Of a DNA stretch of 64,000 nt, positions 55,321 through 64,000 are shown piece by piece. Under the pieces are notes generated by a model that was not told the DNA's origin, made no database searches, and saw only the letters and a program-made list of their open reading frames with translations. Origin of the DNA: Pempheris klunzingeri (lineage: Eukaryota; Chordata; Actinopteri; Acropomatiformes; Pempheridae); assembly GCF_042242105.1 (NCBI RefSeq), contig NC_092032.1, forward strand, positions 16,293,915-16,357,914. The letters are read 5' to 3'. The position numbers and the translations under genes are program-made. The stretch's first letter is position 1. Every line of letters starts with the position of its first letter.

Positions 55321-55756
55321 TAGACTGTAAAAGTGAAGCCAATGTGGAAGTGCTATAAACCTACACTCTTTCTAATGGCCAGCAGGGGGCTTCAGATTAC
55401 CCTTCAAATGACCCTACTCCTCACTTGATTTAATACCTCAGTAAACACTTTCCTAATACGTTTATGGTCCCAGTTCTACTATAATAACAGCATGATGTTC
55501 ATTAGTGTGAATGCTGCTGATTTAGAAAATTATGATCCCATTTAGAGTAAAATACACGATAAAGCAGGGTATGTTTGTGACCAACCGATCAGAGGTGGCT
55601 CATGCACAAACCTAACCGATCAGAGGCGTGGTCTTTGTGGAATGAACGTCACTTCTGGCTCTAAATCCAAGATGGCGAGGGCCATACCAAACCTGAGGCT
55701 TCAAACCAACGGATGATGTCACTGTGGCTTGGTCCGCTTCTCACTTACAGTCTGTG
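55321..55756 (+). mobile_element. Candidate MITE-like element with AGACTGTAA inverted ends
   Basis: It starts TAGACTGTAAAAGTGAAGCC and ends CGCTTCTCACTTACAGTCTG. The reverse complement of the end (CAGACTGTAAGTGAGAAGCG) aligns with the start, giving imperfect terminal inverted repeats of about 18 bases. Internal landmarks are GGCCAGCAGGGGGC, GAATGAACGTCACTTCTGGC and TCTAAATCCAAGATGGCGAG. No transposase frame is present. From memory these blocks match a very abundant repeat of spiny-rayed fishes. Confidence 0.65.
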
Positions 55757-55888
55757 TTCATATGTTGATGCATCAGTATTAAACCAGTAGTTTTTGTGTA
55801 GAATGTGCGCTGTTACTTCTGATACTTCAGTTGGAATTTTGTTGACACTTGAGCAGTTTTACTTATCAAAGTGAATCCTTGAGCACTT

Positions 55889-55903
55889 GTTGTTGTTGTT
55901 GTT
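55889..55903. repeat. Short (TTG)n tract
   Basis: About five TTG units, minor. Confidence 0.6.
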
Positions 55904-56953
55904 GAACACTGCAGATGTCCTAAACTCATGCATAAACTCCAACTCAAACAGTGAGGCTGAAATTATCATTGTTAGAGAAGCAATCTTCCAAATGTCGCCA
56001 ACCTGATTTCACTAAATCCTGTGTCTTTGATTGCAAGAAAAGAGCTGAACACTTTTCTCTGTGTTGTATATCCACTGCAGGGTCATCTTGCTCTGGTTCT
56101 GTCCTCACTAACTACAGAAGGCCATGCTGTATTATTCTGTTCTCTCCAATCAAAAGGTATTTACTGCCCACAGCACCAGACACAGAGCCACATCATGACA
56201 TACAGTAGCTGAGTCAAGCACCACTGGCGCCAAAGAGAAGATTTATTCATGTAAGAGCGCCATGAGGCCTTTTGTAGTCCAGTTCAGTAGTGAAATAAAT
56301 CATTTACATTCATGGAAATGTGCGTCCAAGGTGGCATGGGGTAATTGGATGGAGAAAATACACTTATGGCTAAAACGTAATCCTGGTTCAAACTAATGGA
56401 AAAAAAAAATAGATCTAGTTTCAATCCTCAGATCTTGTGATAATGGCTTTAATGTTACACTGAAAGATAGATGTATAACCTAAAATAATCCTAGCACAGA
56501 AAACACAAACAGATAAATCCCAAACTTGTAACTTCATGGATTTCGAGGGGATCAGGAGAAGAAACCAACTCTGAAAATATCCTGTTGATGCACACACATC
56601 AGAGATATGGAATCTTTACTTTGTGATGAATAATTAATGTGTTTTTATCTTTTCATGCTGTGGGCGACTTGCCATGGGGAGAGGGCTGAATTCGTCCATT
56701 GCAGCAGCTTCTCGTTTTTTTTTTTTTTCTGGTGGATTTCTTCTCTGAACTGGAGGGACTTGGATATGTAAAGCCCAAAGGATTTGGGTGTGTAAGGAAT
56801 GCAAGCACATGCTGCGCTAGTTTCTTGGCACCTGAATTCCCCTACACGAGCATATGTACGTTGGAACGGATGCATGGCTCCAGCCTGCTGAGAGGTGATG
56901 CTGCATGCTGGGATGGCTGAGGGCTGAGAGAGTCTGCCGGCTCTCACGTAGCC

Positions 56954-56983
56954 ATGGCAGCAGAGGCTGCGGTGGCGGTGAAG
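56954..56983 (+). CDS. Candidate short first coding exon (speculative)
   Basis: ATG in a strong context (TAGCCATGG) opens the codons for MAAEAAVAVK, followed directly by a good splice donor, GTAAGAGG. The local sequence is relatively G+C rich compared with its neighbourhood. No family was recognised, and no downstream exon can be proven; a possible partner is at 61040-61184. It may equally be a chance combination. Confidence 0.15.
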
Positions 56984-57724
56984 GTAAGAGGCAAGGGTGC
57001 TGTCTCTTCAGATGACCTCCATTTGCCGCGGCGCGAAGCGTGGATGCCAGCTGTCGTCATGGTATCCGGCGGCAAACTTCCTCAGTCAGTTAACAGCCGG
57101 GGGGGAGGAACCGTTCAACAACACGAGCTGCAATGAGGAGGCAGAGGAGTAGCTGTGAACCATCCACCGAAACACACTGCATCAGGCTGCTTAAACAAGA
57201 TACGACACATGCCTCATTTCCTTATGCCAGCCCATGACAAGTGATCAGGCAATCTCATAACTCATGCAGCGCTGTGGTGGCTGGTGCACACATTTAAATA
57301 TATCTCCATATACGGCAGCTCTGCTTCATTATTTCAGCATTTAAAGCTGTGATAGCTTTCTTTGTCACAGTCTACGTTACCTTTTCTTGACAAGGAAATT
57401 TTACATTTGTAAACTACTTCTATCAGTCGCCGTGCAAGGCTCCAGAAATAAACCCAGAAGATGTTACCAAAAGTATTTGAGAATGCATGAGCCGTGACCT
57501 GGAATTTCAAATGTGATCATATAAACTGCAATTCATATTTGATGGGGTAATAGAACATGAATTTTTCACTCAGCGGAGAGAGAGGGGAGAGAGAGAGGGG
57601 AAAGGGGTGTGTGGGGGGGGAGAAGGAGATCTGTGTGGTTTGTATTCATTTCACTCTGCATTTCACATTTGGCTTTCGCGGCTCTGTAGCATGCAGACAC
57701 ACAGGTACATGCACAGAAACCGAC

Positions 57725-57727
<3 letters not shown>

Positions 57728-57766
<39 letters not shown>
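57728..57766. repeat. (AC)n microsatellite
   Basis: Pure AC dinucleotide run of about 20 units. Confidence 0.95.
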
Positions 57767-57768
<2 letters not shown>

Positions 57769-57825
57769 ATAGCTGGCGACAGTGTGGCTCATAACTGATA
57801 CCACTCTCATGAAGCTGCTGCCTCC

Positions 57826-58302
57826 GGCTGGTTAGCTTAGCTTAGCATAGCAGAAAGACCTCTGAACCTCACTAATCAACAAGTTATATGTCATTTGTTT
57901 GAACTATGGGAGCTGTGTGCCTGACTATTTCTTGGTTGGTCCCAGTAACTTCCTGCTGGCTCTGCTGGTGGTCGGTTTGGCCCTGTTTAACCCCATAAAA
58001 TGGCAAATTGTCTTTTTAAGTTTCTGTTTCCGTACAGATAAAACAAATGAATACGCTGTAACGTCTGAGCTCTAAGGGTGGTGGTGGGCTGGTTTTGTTT
58101 CCTTTGGAGTCCAAAGGCTTAGCTTAGCATAAAGATAACCGCTAACTGTCCAGTTAGCGGTTATCTTTATGCTAAGCTAAGCTAATTTTCTCCTGACTGT
58201 GGCTTTGTACTTACAAAAGCTACAGACATTAGAGTAGCACTGATCTTATTGAACTCGCAACAAGAAAGTGAATGAGTATATTTCCCAAAACTAATCCTTT
58301 AA
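57826..58302. repeat. GCTTAGC repeat family, copy C (fold-back arrangement)
   Basis: The forward half begins GGCTGGTTAGCTTAGCTTAG and contains CTCACTAATCAACAAGTTAT and GACTATTTCTTGGTTGGTCC. A reverse half follows after 58150 (TATGCTAAGCTAAGCTAATT, then AAGAAAGTGAATGAGTATAT and TTTCCCAAAACTAATCCTTT). The two orientations meet at the inverted repeat 58117-58182. Confidence 0.65.
58117..58182. repeat. Perfect 32-bp inverted repeat with 2-nt spacer
   Basis: Arm 58117-58148 is the exact reverse complement of 58151-58182, with only TC between them. The arms contain GCTTAGCTTAGCATAAAGAT. It is the largest perfect palindrome-like structure seen in the window and lies within repeat copy C. Confidence 0.95.
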
Positions 58303-59945
58303 TGCCGCATAATGCAATACAGCGATTATGTGACCATACCTTATGCATTACTTGCCGCGTGTGGCGATGCATCTTTTTAAGAAGTACAGGTTACTGAGGA
58401 CAAAGCATTTGTTTTCAGATAGGCTACAGGTCCATGAAGAGAAAATAGCCCGAGATTGTCTCCTGTGAGGAATCTGTGCCGAAGTGGTTTCATAAAAAGA
58501 AATATTTATATCCAGGCTGCTTATCACCCAGCAAATGTCGAGAAGTATTAATATGTAACATCCTGCAGGGCTCTCCAGGACACTTGCCATAGCTCCAAAG
58601 AGGGAGAGAGCCCGGTGTTATCGAGGCTTGGCAGTGTGACTTGGTGATGGTATCAGCCATACTGACTGGATTCCATTAGGCAATGCCCACATCTATGTCT
58701 ACTGAACATATTGGCTCACACTGCGGGGGGAACGCAGCGAGTGATAGGCCTGCAGTCATGACACATGAGCTATCATCCACCATCCTGGAAGGCATATCAG
58801 CACATACACATTAGTTTACTGCAGACCTGCAGAGCTTATAGGAAGTCTTTCTCATATAAATCATTCTATACTGAAAAAAGCTGCATTTAGGAAGATGGGA
58901 ATATTCTTCACAGCCTTTTCCCTTTTTACACCCTGACTACTTCCCCAAGTGCCCAGATTTCAACACTAATAGGACGAGTCATTTTTTTCCCCTTGCCTTT
59001 GTATACACAGAGCTGCTGATTTAAGCAGAACATTTGCATTGCAAAGACAGTAATAGAAAAATTCAAAAAACAGAACAAGGGTATAATGAGACAGCAGATA
59101 AAGGATAAGTAATGAGAGGCCGATCCCTGTTAAACGCGGTGGTCCTTGGAGGTCATAGATGCGAGTTTGACGGCGCTAAGCTGTGCATCTGCATCGCGTT
59201 GTTGTTTTAATGAGCCTCAGACTCACAAAGTCATCAGCAGTTGATGATAACCAACGAGTTTGTATTAATTCTAGTCACCTCTTGAGGAATGGCCACATCA
59301 AAGTTGTTACACGGGCAATGATTACTAACACATTTTACTTGCAACATGATTTATGAAATGTATACTGAACATTTATCTTTATATAAAGTCACATTTTAAA
59401 AATACATTTCATTTTTTTGCCCTCATTGCTTATTCACTTTCTTGCGTCTTTCAAATGATGTAAAATTTAACAAAGAATATGATAAAAGCACAGAAATTCT
59501 TACACTCTTCACAGAGAAACTTTTGTAAAACTTTAACTGCTGGACAAATGCAGGGCTGAGTTGGCACACTAAAGTTTTTACACAAACAGCCACCAAAGTC
59601 ATTTCTCTGCTGTAGATCGGAGCTGTTCTGTGTGTCATCACTTGAACAGCCACCTTTCTGCCTCTGTTTTTCTCTTCCCGCCTCTCTCTCTTAAAGTGTG
59701 CTTTGTTGGGAATGTGGGTGTTCATTCATTTTCTTCTGTGGCAGCTTACAGGCTCAGGCTTGAGTTCACAGTTCTCCCATAGCTCAGACAAACACATTGT
59801 GTAGCCTGTTAGGATTATCTACAGTGGCAACAAGCTTTGGAGACACTGCCAAACAAAATCCTAATTACGCCGAATGCACTGTGCTCCTCTAGCAACATGG
59901 TGCCTCCAAAATGTTCCTACATGAGCAAGTGGGCCCAGTGAAGTG

Positions 59946-59963
59946 TTTTTTTTTTTTTTTTTT
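59946..59963. repeat. T18 homopolymer
   Basis: Uninterrupted T run of 18 bases in non-coding sequence. Confidence 0.8.
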
Positions 59964-61039
59964 AGCTTTTCATTAAAATTACAGTTTGAAAATGACACTT
60001 CTTACATGAGAAAATTCTTGATATGAAAAGAAATTGTGTTTTCTATTTCAATTTTTAAACCATAAAAACCACATGGAAACGTTTGGAACCTCGATCCAAG
60101 GACCCGAGGTGCCAAACCAAAGAGAAACCTCTGTCACACAGTCTGGGTGGTTGTAGCATTTACAAGTTCAGGCCTTTAATTGTCCAGTGAACTGTTCAGC
60201 TGTTTGAAGCTTCGCTATTCTAAATAATTGACACTAGGACTGTGAAAGTGTGTAAAACTGTAACAAAGGTTCTACAGTTAAAGTACAGCTGCAGAGGTGC
60301 ACTTCTGATAATATAACTGGTGATGCTATTTTGGCTTTTTAAACGCTTTCATCATATGGAAAATATGCAAATGAGCAGAAATTGGAGTTTGATCTGTTTA
60401 GGTTTAGTGAGTTTGTCCCAAAAGTCTGAAAAAGAAGGCAAGATGAACTGTCTAAATGGTATTTAGTCTGATTTCTCCAGTATTTATAGCAATCAATGAA
60501 TTTTGTGATAGAGATAATAAGAAAGGTCTGAAAATCTGATTATGAAAATAATTTGGAGTAATGCTTGAGAAGGTTTTCAGAGCATTCTGGATCTGGCATT
60601 TATTAATGTATGCTTCCTTCATTCAACTATCTATTAAATATTAAAAATATAATAGACAAAGTTCAACTTAAACGTACTCTATTGTGCATGTTGCTGTAAA
60701 AAGTAGCATAATATTATTAGAGGAGGAGCAGAAGACTGCATGCTGATATTTACGTGTGTGAAAACACAAACAAACAAACTAAAAGAACCCTTTGGAGGTA
60801 GGAAAAGCATTCAGCATGTTTGCTAGGCTTAGACAAACGGAATATAAACAAAACCCTGTATTCATACAATGATCAAGTGGTTTAAATGTAAAGTAACCTC
60901 AGAATACAAAACAAAAGTAGATTTTACTTCTGCTCTCGAGCTCTCAGAATAAGCCGCCCTCTGTACCCAGGCTTAGTCAACATGAACACATGCTGGAACA
61001 CCACAGACATGCCTCTGCTCCTGCCTTATCTCTCATTAG

Positions 61040-61184
61040 GATGGTCTCGCTCGCGCCCTCAGACAGTCAGACTATCAGGTTACCATGCTCCTGGACCTGC
61101 CAATAGCTGATGTGCTTGGCTGCCTGATACCGTCTGTTCCCTTCAAGAAGAACAGGAGGCTGACACTGGAGACGCCATCCAACA
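61040..61184 (+). CDS. Candidate internal exon (speculative)
   Basis: A pyrimidine-rich stretch ending TCTCATTAG precedes a 145-base open segment, followed by CAGTAGGC as a weak donor. In one frame it reads DGLARALRQSDYQVTMLLDL and on without stop through PIADVLGCLIPSVPFKKN. No protein family was recognised. The frame is open over the segment but could be chance. Confidence 0.15.
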
Positions 61185-61949
61185 GTAGGCTGCACATTTG
61201 TTACAAGACATGGAGTGCCTTGCGTGTCCTTATTTTGGAGCCGTGTTTGCTTCGTGGACTGTCACAAAACATGGGGGCAGCGTCTCTGACATCAGCCACC
61301 GGTTTGTGAGGAGGCCGAAATAAAAGCATTACATTTCAAAAACCAAAAACACAAGAGTAAGGAATGGGTTTAACTGTGTTTATAATGTACTGTAAGCTGC
61401 AATCGTCAGGATGTCCACTGAAACTATACTTATATGTTAAAGATAAAGTTGGTGAACCTGCAAAATGCTCCATTTCAAAGCAGAGAGCAAGACACATAGG
61501 AAATTCCACTGGTAAGCTAACAGGCTAGCGGCCAAGAAAGCAGGTCGACCAAAGTGGGAACAAGCACTTAAATTGTCCTGGGTAGCATATTTCTTGCCTG
61601 AAATTCCCTCGCTTACAGCTTTAGGTGGACTGCTCAGGAGAAATAAGTCAAACTTTACATGGCGTTCTGAAACGTCTCTGTTCATACAACCGTAAGCGCC
61701 TTGCATTGTGGGACACAGTAGGTGAAGTAGACTGGTCCCATGCATGCTGCAGATTTTGCTTTTGTTTGCAAACTGTATAAGACAAACTACATTTTGTCCT
61801 ATTCAATACAAACTGCCAGTCTAATAGGCCATTTCCAGTACAGCCCTAGTCTTTTGTTGTGTTAAGGCTTTAGCCTCTTATGTTACTTCACAGGTGATTT
61901 TTTTTTTTTGTGTGTTTGAAGTTTATTCTTGTTCTTTTGGAGCTGTGTG

Positions 61950-62035
61950 GAACAAAAACCAATTTCCCCCTGGGGATTATTAAAAGAATTCTGATTCTGA
62001 TTCTAATTCTAATTAAAGGAATTCTGATTCTGATG
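61950..62035 (+). mobile_element. 3' tail of a LINE-type retroelement with (TTCTGA)n-like end
   Basis: CCAATTTCCCCCTGGGGATT followed by ATTAAAAG and then tandem hexamers TTCTGA/TTCTAA, with a second short run at 62021-62035. A conserved CAATTTCCCC(T)GGGGAT-type end joined to a simple repeat is typical of the 3' end of several fish LINE families. Only the tail is present; no reverse transcriptase is seen upstream. Class inferred from memory. Confidence 0.5.
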
Positions 62036-62044
62036 ACAGTTGGC

Positions 62045-62132
62045 CACCATGTTGGATTAGTGACCTCACAGATGATGTCACAGTTGGTTGGAATGGTGAC
62101 CTCACATATGATGTCACATATGATGTCACCAG
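62045..62132. repeat. Degenerate tandem TGATGTCAC repeat
   Basis: GTGACCTCACAGATGATGTC and GTGACCTCACATATGATGTC are 50-60 bases apart, and TGATGTCAC occurs three times in the block. TGATGTCA differs by one base from the CRE palindrome TGACGTCA. It adjoins the LINE-like tail, so it may be part of the same insertion. Confidence 0.6.
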
Positions 62133-62431
62133 TTGTCATACGGAAGTTTGTATATAGACCTCGAAAAGATCAAACCCACTGAGTTGGAGTCGACCCGACT
62201 CCCTTAGATGGGATGATGCAGCGGGTGTCCCTCGACAAACAGAGGCCTCGAGTTGAGCCGCCGAGTTTCTGCAGGGTGTTCCCCCCGCTGTCAGATTCAC
62301 TCGGCGTGCAAGATCGGGTATAGGGGAAGCCAAGCTTGACTCGTTTCCGTAGCGCTGCCTCTGTTTGTGTGCCGCCTGCATCATTCCATCTTCGTATTTA
62401 CTTTTCAACTATGAATTTTTATCTGGACTCG

Positions 62432-62530
62432 GGGCTTGGTTTGTGGACCGCCACTTTGAGGCCTTGAGTCCCGCTGTACAGGCGTCGCCATATTGTTTTA
62501 ATGGCCCTCGCCATCTTGGTTTTTAAGCAC
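62432..62530 (-). repeat. Diverged remnant of the AGACTGTAA MITE-like family
   Basis: Read on plus, TTTGTGGACCGCCACTTTGA, GGCGTCGCCATATTG and CCCTCGCCATCTTGGTTTTT correspond to the reverse complement of the central part of the element at 55321-55756, which has CCAAGATGGCGAGGGCC. The termini are not recognisable, so this is a fragment. Confidence 0.5.
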
Positions 62531-62782
62531 CAGAATAGACAAACTGCAGCTAGTTTGTTTAAGGAAACAGGACAGGCAGCTGAATCCACGGACAGTGTGA
62601 TACAGAGTTTCACTACTGCACTGCTGCTAGTTTGATGCCATTCATCACTAGATATCCTCTAAGGAACAGCTGAGCAGTCAGACAAAATGAAAAGAGCCTG
62701 TCAATCAGACCCAGTATCATTACCATCAACTTTCTAAGAAACCAGTGGAGCCTACAGGAAGTCACTGCAGCTTTAGATAGAG

Positions 62783-62842
62783 CCAGGCTAGCTGTTTCCA
62801 CCTGTTTCCAGTCTTTGTGCTAAGCTAAGCTAAGGAGCTGAT
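62783..62842 (-). repeat. GCTTAGC repeat family, copy D (fragment)
   Basis: GCCAGGCTAGCTGTTTCC, CCAGTCTTTGTGCTAAGC and TAAGCTAAGGAGCTG match the reverse orientation of the family (compare CTTAGCATAAAGAC and GGAAACAGCTAG in the other copies). It continues only weakly to the right. Confidence 0.6.
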
Positions 62843-63600
62843 GGAACCAGCACAAGTGTAGTCTGATCAGCAACTACATTCATATATTAATGAACTTTAG
62901 TGACTTTTCAATGATCACAAACTACAGGGGAGAAGTCTGAGCTCTGAAGCTCCAGAAACTTCCATCACAATTGTCACTCCAGTTTTGTGAAATCCTGAAG
63001 ATTAAAAAATGACAAATTCCAGTGTAACTTCCACATCGTACGTTCAGTGCAGCCACCGGCTGTATGCAGTAGACTGCAAGCTAATGTTCCCTAACTCTCT
63101 AACCTGTAGACAATACCATTATGTTTACAAAGTGTGCACAGAGTTCTATTAATTCTTAAAGCCTCATAAGATGCACTGATGTGGCTGTGAGCAGGAAAAA
63201 AAAAAATCAATAATACATAAATGTGACTCACCAGTGACTGACTGGTGAAGTTTCCCTTTCAGAAGTTGCTTGTTTTGTACATGGCTGAGGGGAGAAACTG
63301 TCCAGTCATCCAGGAAATAAGAGAGCAGCCATGTGATTTAGAGAGGAGAGCCTCTGTCAGGCATCCAGTCCACCTGAGACCGAGATCATTCTTGGTGTTC
63401 AGCAGCCCGTTGATGGATAGACACACTTCTTTTATTGCTTTTTCTGGCCTTTGATCATCCCATTGTGGACTTACTATTTCATGTTTTATCTGCGCTGCAA
63501 CATTATTTGCTATATATTACGTTGTATACCAAGAGACCTGGGGCAGTTTCAGAAGGTAACTTCAAGGAGAGTTGGGTATTTTCCCTCACTGGTTCCAATT

Positions 63601-63627
63601 TGTGTGTGTGTGTGTGTGTGTGTGTGT
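63601..63627. repeat. (TG)n microsatellite
   Basis: Pure TG run of about 13 units, followed by a second short TGTGTGTG after an AAG interruption. Confidence 0.95.
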
Positions 63628-63750
63628 AAGTGTGTGTGTGAGACAGGGAGAGATCATGCCTCTGGTTGATTAAACCTCTGCAACCCAAACCACCTCATGG
63701 CCTTGGCGTTTATTGGCAGGCACTTCAGAACGATGCACTCACAGGTGCAC

Positions 63751-63813
63751 GACACACACACACACACATCCCAACCCCCCCCCACACACATGCACACATG
63801 CACACGCACACCA
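63751..63813. repeat. CA-rich simple repeat block
   Basis: Interrupted ACACAC runs with a C8 run and CACATGCACACATGCACACG. Low-complexity sequence. Confidence 0.8.
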
Positions 63814-64000
63814 AACCATACCAACGCCCACAAATTCTATTGAGCTTTGCTTTCGTAATGAGCATCTAACGGTAATTTAAGGCCATAACACTGACACCCA
63901 TATTGATCTGGGTGGACAGGGCATGAAGAACACCCACAAATCAGCGCAGATGTGTTAAATTGCCTCTCTCATCAGATAAATCTGCACTGTAGAATAGCCA

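Larger units (their letters stand above)
42928..56900. other. Gene-free stretch downstream of cdk13
   Basis: About 14 kb in which no frame shows a recognisable protein family and no RNA gene was identified. It contains microsatellites (45687-45721, 45875-45903), a fold-back copy of the GCTTAGC repeat (44834-45170), a diverged interspersed repeat (48118-48250) and a TIR element (55321-55756). In human the gene after CDK13 is MPLKIP; no MPLKIP-like coding sequence was seen here. Confidence 0.6.
57137..61039. other. Non-coding stretch
   Basis: Contains an (AC)n run (57728-57766), GCTTAGC repeat copy C with its 32-bp inverted repeat (57826-58302) and a T18 run (59946-59963). No coding exon or RNA gene was recognised. 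If the two speculative exons on either side belong together, this would be an intron. Confidence 0.55.
62850..64000. other. Right-edge non-coding stretch
   Basis: Contains a GT/TG microsatellite (63601-63627) and a CA-rich block (63751-63813). No coding exon or RNA gene was recognised up to the window end. Confidence 0.6.

Overview
The window is vertebrate nuclear DNA, most likely from a ray-finned (percomorph-type) fish. Genes are split by GT..AG introns. Coding density is low, CA/GT microsatellites are frequent, and several short interspersed repeats resemble families common in fish genomes. Four protein genes can be read exon by exon, and joining their exons gives uninterrupted frames. No CRISPR, operon, rRNA or tRNA features were seen.

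Layout. (1) 1-19805, minus strand: fbxl7, an F-box/leucine-rich-repeat substrate receptor. It has four coding exons, and about ten C-terminal codons lie outside the left edge. Intron 2 is about 13.4 kb and holds only repeats and hairpins. (2) 19806-21507: spacer. (3) 21571-26287, minus strand: a complete short MED1-like Mediator subunit gene with 16 coding exons (586 aa), ending before the region that carries the nuclear-receptor boxes in MED1. (4) About 26737-26936: a probable bidirectional promoter. (5) 28973-30058, plus strand: rala, a 206-aa Ral small GTPase, with a 3' UTR of about 3 kb. (6) 35009-42112, plus strand: cdk13, a transcriptional cyclin-dependent kinase with 14 coding exons (1418 aa). 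(7) 42.4-64 kb: about 21 kb with no recognisable gene, carrying repeats, microsatellites, a striking 32-bp inverted repeat and two weak candidate exons.

How the genes relate. MED1-like (Mediator) and CDK13 (elongation kinase acting on the RNA polymerase II C-terminal domain) both serve Pol II transcription. Their arrangement, a MED1-type gene on minus to the left and a CDK12/13-type gene on plus to the right, mirrors the human MED1-CDK12 pair on 17q12. Human RALA-CDK13 on 7p14 lacks the MED1 member as far as I know. The window therefore looks like the other half of an old duplicated block that kept its MED1 paralogue. rala and fbxl7 have no obvious mechanistic link to this pair.

All coordinates were read by eye and may be off by a base or two. 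Assignments rest on remembered family sequences, not on a database search.
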